In this document: positions 9,725 through 18,672 of the stretch, piece by piece | How the letters are laid out: each line of letters starts with the position of its first letter | Numbering within the stretch: position 1 is the first letter of the stretch | DNA from: Agrocybe praecox | Lineage: Eukaryota > Basidiomycota > Agaricomycetes > Agaricales > Agrocybaceae | Length of the DNA: 22,889 nt | Assembly: GCA_964017145.1 (NCBI GenBank) | Contig: CAXHKQ010000203.1 | Span: forward strand, 1-22,889 | Direction: 5' to 3' | The notes under the pieces: model-generated | Database searches by the model: none | What the model was told of the DNA's origin: nothing | What the model saw: the letters and a program-made list of their open reading frames with translations, nothing else | Position numbers and translations under genes: made by a program

Positions 9725-9726
9725 TA
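9722..9726 (-). promoter_or_regulatory. TAATG stop/start overlap between ORF1 and ORF2
   Basis: On the minus strand the ORF1 stop TAA and the ORF2 start ATG share one A. The same pentamer is known from the silkworm telomeric element SART1, where ORF2 is translated by termination and reinitiation. The ORF2 start is chosen because of this coupling, and because the endonuclease motif LNAN follows within 15 residues. Confidence 0.8.
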
Positions 9727-10725
9727 CGACTCCAAAAATATAGTGTCGTATATCTGATTGATACGCTCATTAATCGGCTTGAGGGCATCGGCGATTATCC
9801 GGCCGATCGCAGCAGCCAGCTCTGGCGAGACGCCACTCTGAACACCAGCTCCGGTCGGCGCCGCGTTTGTTGGCTGGGCGGACGCAACACCAGCACCCAC
9901 ACCCGAAACCGCGTCTCTGAAGGACACATTTGGCCGCGTGAACGTCGTCGCCTGCTGCCGCCTGTACGCCACCTCTCGCTGCGCGGCCTCCTTCCGCTTC
10001 GTGATCGCCTCCTTGAAGGCCTTTATTTTCGGGCAACCACGGTACGACGCCGGGTGGCCGAACTCCTTGCACGCCACACAGTACACCTGATGCGGTTCGT
10101 GCAGCGTCTTCGCTGGCATCGAGCACTCGCCCGGACCGTGCTCCTCAGCGCACTTCACGCACCGGAACTGCATGCCGCAGTTGGCGGCCGTGTGGCCCAG
10201 CCTCTGGCATCGGCGACACTGCAGTATCTCCTTCTTCCGCAGGCGCTCCCATCGCACGATCACGTGGCACAGCTTCGTCGCCTTCAGTATGTTCGCCTCC
10301 ACGCTGGCCGCTGTCGCCTGCACCAGAAACAGCGTGTTGACTCTGCCGGGGCTGCTGGACAGCTTTGTCACTTTGACGAACTCGACCGCCGTCAAGTGCA
10401 GGTCACGCAGGTCTGCCAGAACCTTCGCAACATCTTCGTCTCCGTCCAGTCCACGCAGCACGAACGTCTGGTGTTTGATTTGGGCTGGCGTGTAGGTGAA
10501 GTGCGCGATTCCGTCGCTCTTCAGACGCGCACACACTTTCTCGTACTCGGCGAGTGCGCCCATCTGCAGCACATGCTTGTTGTCGCCTGCCCGGCGCACG
10601 GTGTAATTGGTGGTGATGCCCAGCTCGACCAGCAGCTGAGACAATACGCGCGACTGCGTGTTGAAAACGTTGATCGGCGGAAGTTTGGCGGAATTCCTGG
10701 TTTCGGTCACACTGTGAGTTGACAA
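9724..10725 (-). CDS. ORF1 (Gag-like), C-terminal part with pre-CCHC domain and three zinc knuckles
   Basis: This is the downstream part of ORF1. The frame extends upstream of 10725 without a stop into the Q/H/S repeat, so 10725 (a TTG codon) is not a real start. Numbering from 10725, residues about 28-155 resemble the Gag pre-CCHC domain of Jockey elements. Three knuckles follow: C170-C173-H178-C183, C189-C192-H196-C201 and C216-C219-H224-C231. The third has the long last spacing and the PASYRGC motif seen in Jockey Gag. A basic segment (232-258) and an alanine/glycine-rich tail end in TAA at 9724. The product should bind element RNA and form the nucleoprotein particle. It is separated from its N-terminal half by a frame change near 10819-10836. 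Confidence 0.88.
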   Translation of the reverse strand: MSTHSVTETRNSAKLPPINVFNTQSRVLSQLLVELGITTNYTVRRAGDNKHVLQMGALAEYEKVCARLKSDGIAHFTYTPAQIKHQTFVLRGLDGDEDVAKVLADLRDLHLTAVEFVKVTKLSSSPGRVNTLFLVQATAASVEANILKATKLCHVIVRWERLRKKEILQCRRCQRLGHTAANCGMQFRCVKCAEEHGPGECSMPAKTLHEPHQVYCVACKEFGHPASYRGCPKIKAFKEAITKRKEAAQREVAYRRQQATTFTRPNVSFRDAVSGVGAGVASAQPTNAAPTGAGVQSGVSPELAAAIGRIIADALKPINERINQIYDTIFLES

Positions 10726-11510
10726 CAGTGGTGCTGATAAGCGATTGGGCTGCGACTGCGAATGCTGAGACTGCTGTTGCTGCTGCTGTGTGTTCGATGA
10801 TGATGCATTGTTCGTGTTTGTGTGTGTGTGTGTTGTGACTGCGACTGAGCGGCTGAACTCTGTGTGTGTGAGTGCTGTGACTGCTGCTGCTGTGTGTTCG
10901 ATGATGGTGCATTGTTCGTGTTTGTGTGTGTGTGTTGTGACTGCGACTGAGCGGCTGAGCTCTGTGTGTGTGAATGCTGTGACTGCTGCTGTTGCTGCTG
11001 CTTTGTGATCGATGATGATGCATTGTTCGTATGTGTGTGTGCATGGCGAACGCTAGCACTGCGCGTTATCATGGCCGGTGTCGAGATGGGCGTGGCGTTA
11101 TCAGCGGCCATGTTATCAGCGGCCATGTTATCAGCGGCTGATTGCTGTGTGTGTGTGCGTGGTGACTGCTGCTGCTGCGTCTGTGTGATCGATGGTGTAT
11201 TGTTTGTGTGTTTGTGTGCAATGCGTTTGCTTTCACTGGATTTGGGCGGTGCGTTTGCAACTGCCGGCGATTGTGTTGGCGTATCGTCGTCATCGCTCGA
11301 CACAGTGAGCAATTCGAACGAATTATTGGTCGCAATCTCTGGTTTCGTCTGCTGTGGCTGAAGCCGGCGCATTTGCTCCTTTAGCTTGTGCTCATTCGCG
11401 TACAGAACTTTGATTGTCTCGTTTAACTTGTCAATAGCCACTTGCATTTCGCGTAGCTGTCGGCGCGACTCCTCAGTCTGCCGGCGCAACTCTTCATTCT
11501 CCGATTCCAT
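10707..11510 (-). CDS. ORF1 (Gag-like), N-terminal part with coiled coil and Q/H/S repeats, frameshifted
   Basis: The start chosen is the ATG at 11510, with A at -3 and G at +4 (good context). It opens into a charged, heptad-like helix (MESENEELRRQ onward, about 45 residues) that is probably a coiled coil for multimerisation. Next come an acidic stretch with four aspartates, three ADNMA repeats, and two to three copies of a unit rich in QQQQ, SQHSHTQSS and SQSQHTHT. The frame then changes in a long AC run and ends off-frame at 10707. In the zinc-knuckle frame the same repeat continues smoothly, so the two ORFs were one. The frame is also open upstream of the ATG to the element end, through a basic RGRDRR stretch, so a non-ATG start further up cannot be excluded. 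Confidence 0.75.
   Translation of the reverse strand: MESENEELRRQTEESRRQLREMQVAIDKLNETIKVLYANEHKLKEQMRRLQPQQTKPEIATNNSFELLTVSSDDDDTPTQSPAVANAPPKSSESKRIAHKHTNNTPSITQTQQQQSPRTHTQQSAADNMAADNMAADNATPISTPAMITRSASVRHAHTHTNNASSSITKQQQQQQSQHSHTQSSAAQSQSQHTHTNTNNAPSSNTQQQQSQHSHTQSSAAQSQSQHTHTQTRTMHHHRTHSSSNSSLSIRSRSPIAYQHHCCQLTV
10787..11040. repeat. Tandem repeat in ORF1 (units of about 102-111 bp)
   Basis: A unit with a poly-CAG/CAA tract, an Asn/Ser-rich spacer and an AC run is repeated two and a half times. The CGATGATG landmark recurs at 10795, 10899 and 11010, spacings of 104 and 111 bp. Only 111 is divisible by three. The 104 bp unit carries two extra bases in its AC run compared with the next unit, which is what breaks the ORF1 frame. 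Confidence 0.85.
10811..10840 (-). other. AC-run frameshift site in ORF1
   Basis: The stretch from TTCGTG to GTGACT (plus strand) is 30 bp here and 28 bp in the neighbouring unit starting at about 10915. The difference is one extra TG dinucleotide. Upstream of it the ORF1 frame is the coiled-coil frame, and downstream it is the zinc-knuckle frame. Replication slippage, a real mutation in this copy, a sequencing error or programmed frameshifting are all possible. Confidence 0.75.
11097..11139. repeat. 15 bp tandem repeat in ORF1 (ADNMA)
   Basis: Unit GTTATCAGCGGCCAT on the plus strand occurs twice and then as a 13 bp partial. It encodes a repeated AADNM in ORF1. The unit length is a multiple of three, so it keeps the frame. 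Confidence 0.85.
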
Positions 11511-11539
11511 TGTCTTGCGCACTTTCGCCTCACTTTCAT
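11423..11539 (-). other. Short upstream ORF overlapping the ORF1 start
   Basis: The first ATG of the element RNA is at 11539, out of frame with ORF1. It has a poor context (C at -3, A at +4) and opens a 38 codon frame that stops at 11423, beyond the ORF1 ATG. It is probably bypassed by scanning ribosomes but could lower ORF1 translation. It is not proposed as a functional protein. Confidence 0.35.
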
Positions 11540-11762
11540 CCGACGCCCGACGGTCGCGTCCTCGTTTGGCGCCCGAGCCACTCTCCACGGGCACCAACAC
11601 TTCTCTATCTTCGTCCGACACTGTACTGATTCTCTCTACACTGAGAAACACGAACAACACGCACACGTACTTGTGACGAATACCGAACAACAAAAAACGA
11701 TTGCTCTCGCAGTGGCCCGCACTCAAAACGCGTCCGTTCGCTTCGAGCGACTGAACGAGACT
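11511..11762 (-). other. 5' UTR of copy 1
   Basis: 252 nt between the element start and the ORF1 ATG. It contains the promoter elements at its very beginning, a T6 run at 11692-11697, and the out-of-frame ATG at 11539. It has no stop codon in the ORF1 frame along its whole length. Confidence 0.65.
11731..11762 (-). promoter_or_regulatory. Internal Pol II promoter: initiator at +1 and DPE at +28 to +32
   Basis: If the first element base is the A at 11762, the start reads A(+1)GTC, matching the right half of the insect initiator TCAGTY. GGACG lies at exactly +28 to +32 (11735-11731), fitting the DPE consensus RGWYV. Jockey-group elements are known to use such TATA-less promoters that lie inside the transcribed region, so each new copy carries its own promoter. 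The spacing match supports 11762 as the true 5' end. Confidence 0.6.
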
Positions 11763-11776
11763 ACTGGTATATTCAA
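11763..11776. repeat. Target site duplication, 5' side of copy 1
   Basis: Same 14 bases as 6018-6031 (5S positions 19-32). Together they show that copy 1 arrived by target-primed reverse transcription with a staggered cut. Confidence 0.85.
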
Positions 11777-11794
11777 CATGGTATGAACGCTGGA
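11763..11794 (-). pseudogene. 5S gene 5' fragment (positions 1-32), 5' flank of copy 1
   Basis: These are the first 32 bases of a 5S gene, cut by the element and lacking the internal control region. The sequence to its right is of array B type, with a private 2 bp deletion near 11810-11813. The matching 3' half at 5930-6031 is joined to array A type. Confidence 0.9.
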
Positions 11795-12532
11795 CAAGAG
11801 ACCTCAACAGTGCCCAACACCATATACTCGAACCACTTCTCAAACACTCTGCCCACAGGACGTCGGTGTGCGGCAATATTCGCCACTGACAGCAATCATG
11901 ATCGGCTCAATTGTACAACAAATCGCGATAGCGATTTGTCAAAACATGTCAAATCCCATCGCCAAACATTCCCATTCAGCACGAAACCACCCCCTTCACA
12001 CCTGCCAATGCAACGCAGCGTGCGGGTGACGAAAGATCACGCCAATGCAAACGCACTCCACAAACAACCGAACGGAATTCCGAGATTTCGACACACAGAC
12101 GCCATCATCATACGCAAGACGCATTCTCGCACGGACGCCATCATTGAACATTTAAAGAGCCGCAACACGCACACACTGAACGCCTTGACGCACCTATACG
12201 TCCACAAATGCAGTGTGTGTGAAAGTGTGAAATATAACGGCATCAATGGACAAACAATCACAGAGCTGCCGATCGACCAGCCGGCCAATAGCAACACGTC
12301 CGAGAAGCGTGCACGCAACCCTTCTGGCACTGTGTTTATTTATTTTGTCTGTTTTGTGTGAAATCCGAGAACGCAGCATAGTTGTTTCTCCGTCCGTCGT
12401 TCATACCATGTTGAGTTTAAACACCTCTAAACAAAGCGTGCGCTCGCTCGCACGATGCATGCACACAAAAAGTACTAGCCAAATGCAATATTTTCGGACC
12501 AGCTTCTCGGACTAGCCAAAAGTAAAAAGTTA

Positions 12533-12652
12533 GGACCAGCGTCACGCGGTGTTCCCAAGCGGTCACCCATCTAAGTACTGACCGCGCCCAATGTTGCTTG
12601 ACTTCAGTGATCGGACGAGAACTGGTATATTCAACATGGTATGAACGCTGGA
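12533..12652 (-). rRNA. 5S rRNA: 5S ribosomal RNA, array B copy 1
   Basis: First intact gene to the right of retrotransposon copy 1. The 120 bp are identical to the array A genes, including paired helices I and II and the internal control region. Confidence 0.95.
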
Positions 12653-13392
12653 CAAGAGACCTCAACAGTGCGCCCAACACCATATACTCGAACCACTTCT
12701 CAAACACTCTGCCCACAGGACGTCGGTGTGCGGCAATATTCGCCACTGACAGCAATCATGATCGGCTCAATTGTACAACAAATCGCGATAGCGATTTGTC
12801 AAAACATGTCAAATCCCATCGCCAAACATTCCCATTCAGCACGAAACCACCCCCTTCACACCTGCCAATGCAACGCAGCGTGCGGGTGACGAAAGATCAC
12901 GCCAATGCAAACGCACTCCACAAACAACCGAACGGAATTCCGAGATTTCGACACACAGACGCCATCATCATACGCAAGACGCATTCTCGCACGGACGCCA
13001 TCATTGAACATTTAAAGAGCCGCAACACGCACACACTGAACGCCTTGACGCACCTATACGTCCACAAATGCAGTGTGTGTGAAAGTGTGAAATATAACGG
13101 CATCAATGGACAAACAATCACAGAGCTGCCGATCGACCAGCCGGCCAATAGCAACACGTCCGAGAAGCGTGCACGCAACCCTTCTGGCACTGTGTTTATT
13201 TATTTTGTCTGTTTTGTGTGAAATCCGAGAACGCAGCATAGTTGTTTCTCCGTCCGTCGTTCATACCATGTTGAGTTTAAACACCTCTAAACAAAGCGTG
13301 CGCTCGCTCGCACGATGCATGCACACAAAAAGTACTAGCCAAATGCAATATTTTCGGACCAGCTTCTCGGACTAGCCAAAAGTAAAAAGTTA
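12653..13392. other. 5S intergenic spacer, type B (representative)
   Basis: 740 bp between two array B genes. It keeps the TATA-like motif, the palindrome (12778-12799) and the inverted 5S fragment (13252-13274). Compared with type A it lacks the block between TTCTCGGAC and TAGCC near 13371 and has substitutions such as AACCAC for AACAAC near 13552. No gene is seen. Confidence 0.75.
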
Positions 13393-13512
13393 GGACCAGC
13401 GTCACGCGGTGTTCCCAAGCGGTCACCCATCTAAGTACTGACCGCGCCCAATGTTGCTTGACTTCAGTGATCGGACGAGAACTGGTATATTCAACATGGT
13501 ATGAACGCTGGA
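13393..13512 (-). rRNA. 5S rRNA: 5S ribosomal RNA, array B copy 2
   Basis: 860 bp beyond copy 1 of array B, identical in the gene and by eye in the spacer. Confidence 0.95.
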
Positions 13513-14252
13513 CAAGAGACCTCAACAGTGCGCCCAACACCATATACTCGAACCACTTCTCAAACACTCTGCCCACAGGACGTCGGTGTGCGGCAATATT
13601 CGCCACTGACAGCAATCATGATCGGCTCAATTGTACAACAAATCGCGATAGCGATTTGTCAAAACATGTCAAATCCCATCGCCAAACATTCCCATTCAGC
13701 ACGAAACCACCCCCTTCACACCTGCCAATGCAACGCAGCGTGCGGGTGACGAAAGATCACGCCAATGCAAACGCACTCCACAAACAACCGAACGGAATTC
13801 CGAGATTTCGACACACAGACGCCATCATCATACGCAAGACGCATTCTCGCACGGACGCCATCATTGAACATTTAAAGAGCCGCAACACGCACACACTGAA
13901 CGCCTTGACGCACCTATACGTCCACAAATGCAGTGTGTGTGAAAGTGTGAAATATAACGGCATCAATGGACAAACAATCACAGAGCTGCCGATCGACCAG
14001 CCGGCCAATAGCAACACGTCCGAGAAGCGTGCACGCAACCCTTCTGGCACTGTGTTTATTTATTTTGTCTGTTTTGTGTGAAATCCGAGAACGCAGCATA
14101 GTTGTTTCTCCGTCCGTCGTTCATACCATGTTGAGTTTAAACACCTCTAAACAAAGCGTGCGCTCGCTCGCACGATGCATGCACACAAAAAGTACTAGCC
14201 AAATGCAATATTTTCGGACCAGCTTCTCGGACTAGCCAAAAGTAAAAAGTTA

Positions 14253-14372
14253 GGACCAGCGTCACGCGGTGTTCCCAAGCGGTCACCCATCTAAGTACTG
14301 ACCGCGCCCAATGTTGCTTGACTTCAGTGATCGGACGAGAACTGGTATATTCAACATGGTATGAACGCTGGA
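14253..14372 (-). rRNA. 5S rRNA: 5S ribosomal RNA, array B copy 3
   Basis: Intact gene. The spacer to its right carries the single G to A change at 14964. Confidence 0.95.
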
Positions 14373-15112
14373 CAAGAGACCTCAACAGTGCGCCCAACAC
14401 CATATACTCGAACCACTTCTCAAACACTCTGCCCACAGGACGTCGGTGTGCGGCAATATTCGCCACTGACAGCAATCATGATCGGCTCAATTGTACAACA
14501 AATCGCGATAGCGATTTGTCAAAACATGTCAAATCCCATCGCCAAACATTCCCATTCAGCACGAAACCACCCCCTTCACACCTGCCAATGCAACGCAGCG
14601 TGCGGGTGACGAAAGATCACGCCAATGCAAACGCACTCCACAAACAACCGAACGGAATTCCGAGATTTCGACACACAGACGCCATCATCATACGCAAGAC
14701 GCATTCTCGCACGGACGCCATCATTGAACATTTAAAGAGCCGCAACACGCACACACTGAACGCCTTGACGCACCTATACGTCCACAAATGCAGTGTGTGT
14801 GAAAGTGTGAAATATAACGGCATCAATGGACAAACAATCACAGAGCTGCCGATCGACCAGCCGGCCAATAGCAACACGTCCGAGAAGCGTGCACGCAACC
14901 CTTCTGGCACTGTGTTTATTTATTTTGTCTGTTTTGTGTGAAATCCGAGAACGCAGCATAGTTATTTCTCCGTCCGTCGTTCATACCATGTTGAGTTTAA
15001 ACACCTCTAAACAAAGCGTGCGCTCGCTCGCACGATGCATGCACACAAAAAGTACTAGCCAAATGCAATATTTTCGGACCAGCTTCTCGGACTAGCCAAA
15101 AGTAAAAAGTTA

Positions 15113-15232
15113 GGACCAGCGTCACGCGGTGTTCCCAAGCGGTCACCCATCTAAGTACTGACCGCGCCCAATGTTGCTTGACTTCAGTGATCGGACGAGA
15201 ACTGGTATATTCAACATGGTATGAACGCTGGA
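15113..15232 (-). rRNA. 5S rRNA: 5S ribosomal RNA, array B copy 4
   Basis: Intact gene. The spacer on its left carries the variant base at 14964; the gene itself is unchanged. Confidence 0.95.
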
Positions 15233-15972
15233 CAAGAGACCTCAACAGTGCGCCCAACACCATATACTCGAACCACTTCTCAAACACTCTGCCCACAGGA
15301 CGTCGGTGTGCGGCAATATTCGCCACTGACAGCAATCATGATCGGCTCAATTGTACAACAAATCGCGATAGCGATTTGTCAAAACATGTCAAATCCCATC
15401 GCCAAACATTCCCATTCAGCACGAAACCACCCCCTTCACACCTGCCAATGCAACGCAGCGTGCGGGTGACGAAAGATCACGCCAATGCAAACGCACTCCA
15501 CAAACAACCGAACGGAATTCCGAGATTTCGACACACAGACGCCATCATCATACGCAAGACGCATTCTCGCACGGACGCCATCATTGAACATTTAAAGAGC
15601 CGCAACACGCACACACTGAACGCCTTGACGCACCTATACGTCCACAAATGCAGTGTGTGTGAAAGTGTGAAATATAACGGCATCAATGGACAAACAATCA
15701 CAGAGCTGCCGATCGACCAGCCGGCCAATAGCAACACGTCCGAGAAGCGTGCACGCAACCCTTCTGGCACTGTGTTTATTTATTTTGTCTGTTTTGTGTG
15801 AAATCCGAGAACGCAGCATAGTTGTTTCTCCGTCCGTCGTTCATACCATGTTGAGTTTAAACACCTCTAAACAAAGCGTGCGCTCGCTCGCACGATGCAT
15901 GCACACAAAAAGTACTAGCCAAATGCAATATTTTCGGACCAGCTTCTCGGACTAGCCAAAAGTAAAAAGTTA

Positions 15973-16092
15973 GGACCAGCGTCACGCGGTGTTCCCAAGC
16001 GGTCACCCATCTAAGTACTGACCGCGCCCAATGTTGCTTGACTTCAGTGATCGGACGAGAACTGGTATATTCAACATGGTATGAACGCTGGA
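15973..16092 (-). rRNA. 5S rRNA: 5S ribosomal RNA, array B copy 5
   Basis: Intact gene with standard type B spacers on both sides. Confidence 0.95.
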
Positions 16093-16832
16093 CAAGAGAC
16101 CTCAACAGTGCGCCCAACACCATATACTCGAACCACTTCTCAAACACTCTGCCCACAGGACGTCGGTGTGCGGCAATATTCGCCACTGACAGCAATCATG
16201 ATCGGCTCAATTGTACAACAAATCGCGATAGCGATTTGTCAAAACATGTCAAATCCCATCGCCAAACATTCCCATTCAGCACGAAACCACCCCCTTCACA
16301 CCTGCCAATGCAACGCAGCGTGCGGGTGACGAAAGATCACGCCAATGCAAACGCACTCCACAAACAACCGAACGGAATTCCGAGATTTCGACACACAGAC
16401 GCCATCATCATACGCAAGACGCATTCTCGCACGGACGCCATCATTGAACATTTAAAGAGCCGCAACACGCACACACTGAACGCCTTGACGCACCTATACG
16501 TCCACAAATGCAGTGTGTGTGAAAGTGTGAAATATAACGGCATCAATGGACAAACAATCACAGAGCTGCCGATCGACCAGCCGGCCAATAGCAACACGTC
16601 CGAGAAGCGTGCACGCAACCCTTCTGGCACTGTGTTTATTTATTTTGTCTGTTTTGTGTGAAATCCGAGAACGCAGCATAGTTGTTTCTCCGTCCGTCGT
16701 TCATACCATGTTGAGTTTAAACACCTCTAAACAAAGCGTGCGCTCGCTCGCACGATGCATGCACACAAAAAGTACTAGCCAAATGCAATATTTTCGGACC
16801 AGCTTCTCGGACTAGCCAAAAGTAAAAAGTTA

Positions 16833-16952
16833 GGACCAGCGTCACGCGGTGTTCCCAAGCGGTCACCCATCTAAGTACTGACCGCGCCCAATGTTGCTTG
16901 ACTTCAGTGATCGGACGAGAACTGGTATATTCAACATGGTATGAACGCTGGA
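16833..16952 (-). rRNA. 5S rRNA: 5S ribosomal RNA, array B copy 6
   Basis: Intact gene. The spacer to its right has the private G to A change at 17527. Confidence 0.95.
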
Positions 16953-17692
16953 CAAGAGACCTCAACAGTGCGCCCAACACCATATACTCGAACCACTTCT
17001 CAAACACTCTGCCCACAGGACGTCGGTGTGCGGCAATATTCGCCACTGACAGCAATCATGATCGGCTCAATTGTACAACAAATCGCGATAGCGATTTGTC
17101 AAAACATGTCAAATCCCATCGCCAAACATTCCCATTCAGCACGAAACCACCCCCTTCACACCTGCCAATGCAACGCAGCGTGCGGGTGACGAAAGATCAC
17201 GCCAATGCAAACGCACTCCACAAACAACCGAACGGAATTCCGAGATTTCGACACACAGACGCCATCATCATACGCAAGACGCATTCTCGCACGGACGCCA
17301 TCATTGAACATTTAAAGAGCCGCAACACGCACACACTGAACGCCTTGACGCACCTATACGTCCACAAATGCAGTGTGTGTGAAAGTGTGAAATATAACGG
17401 CATCAATGGACAAACAATCACAGAGCTGCCGATCGACCAGCCGGCCAATAGCAACACGTCCGAGAAGCGTGCACGCAACCCTTCTGGCACTGTGTTTATT
17501 TATTTTGTCTGTTTTGTGTGAAATCCAAGAACGCAGCATAGTTGTTTCTCCGTCCGTCGTTCATACCATGTTGAGTTTAAACACCTCTAAACAAAGCGTG
17601 CGCTCGCTCGCACGATGCATGCACACAAAAAGTACTAGCCAAATGCAATATTTTCGGACCAGCTTCTCGGACTAGCCAAAAGTAAAAAGTTA

Positions 17693-17812
17693 GGACCAGC
17701 GTCACGCGGTGTTCCCAAGCGGTCACCCATCTAAGTACTGACCGCGCCCAATGTTGCTTGACTTCAGTGATCGGACGAGAACTGGTATATTCAACATGGT
17801 ATGAACGCTGGA
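17693..17812 (-). rRNA. 5S rRNA: 5S ribosomal RNA, array B copy 7
   Basis: Intact gene. The spacer on its left contains the variant at 17527. Confidence 0.95.
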
Positions 17813-18552
17813 CAAGAGACCTCAACAGTGCGCCCAACACCATATACTCGAACCACTTCTCAAACACTCTGCCCACAGGACGTCGGTGTGCGGCAATATT
17901 CGCCACTGACAGCAATCATGATCGGCTCAATTGTACAACAAATCGCGATAGCGATTTGTCAAAACATGTCAAATCCCATCGCCAAACATTCCCATTCAGC
18001 ACGAAACCACCCCCTTCACACCTGCCAATGCAACGCAGCGTGCGGGTGACGAAAGATCACGCCAATGCAAACGCACTCCACAAACAACCGAACGGAATTC
18101 CGAGATTTCGACACACAGACGCCATCATCATACGCAAGACGCATTCTCGCACGGACGCCATCATTGAACATTTAAAGAGCCGCAACACGCACACACTGAA
18201 CGCCTTGACGCACCTATACGTCCACAAATGCAGTGTGTGTGAAAGTGTGAAATATAACGGCATCAATGGACAAACAATCACAGAGCTGCCGATCGACCAG
18301 CCGGCCAATAGCAACACGTCCGAGAAGCGTGCACGCAACCCTTCTGGCACTGTGTTTATTTATTTTGTCTGTTTTGTGTGAAATCCGAGAACGCAGCATA
18401 GTTGTTTCTCCGTCCGTCGTTCATACCATGTTGAGTTTAAACACCTCTAAACAAAGCGTGCGCTCGCTCGCACGATGCATGCACACAAAAAGTACTAGCC
18501 AAATGCAATATTTTCGGACCAGCTTCTCGGACTAGCCAAAAGTAAAAAGTTA

Positions 18553-18672
18553 GGACCAGCGTCACGCGGTGTTCCCAAGCGGTCACCCATCTAAGTACTG
18601 ACCGCGCCCAATGTTGCTTGACTTCAGTGATCGGACGAGAACTGGTATATTCAACATGGTATGAACGCTGGA
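18553..18672 (-). rRNA. 5S rRNA: 5S ribosomal RNA, array B copy 8
   Basis: Intact gene. The spacer to its right is one base short and has an altered patch near 19259-19263, just left of the inverted 5S fragment. Confidence 0.95.

Larger units (their letters stand above)
6032..11762 (-). mobile_element. 5S rDNA-inserted Jockey-like non-LTR retrotransposon, copy 1
   Basis: A 5731 bp LINE-type element in the same orientation as the 5S genes, inserted within a 5S gene and flanked by a 14 bp duplication of 5S positions 19-32. Order in the sense direction: promoter and 5' UTR, ORF1, ORF2, 3' UTR with AATAAA and an AT-rich tail. It has no LTRs. ORF2 carries an APE endonuclease and reverse transcriptase without RNase H, and ORF1 carries a Gag pre-CCHC domain and three zinc knuckles. 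This combination is that of the Jockey group; R1 is the main alternative. Both ends look complete. ORF2 is intact, but ORF1 has an apparent 2 bp frameshift, so this copy may not be autonomous. It sits exactly where array A meets array B. Confidence 0.93.

Noticed and set aside
6614..9757. Several long plus-strand frames opposite ORF2
   Set aside because: These are antisense shadows of the GC-rich ORF2, which has catalytic motifs and family-typical length.
6032..11762. LTR retrotransposon or endogenous retrovirus
   Set aside because: There are no long terminal repeats, protease, integrase or RNase H. The APE endonuclease and target site duplication fit a non-LTR element.
6032..11762. R2-type element
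   Set aside because: R2 elements have one ORF and a restriction-like endonuclease at the C-terminus. This element has two ORFs and an N-terminal APE endonuclease.
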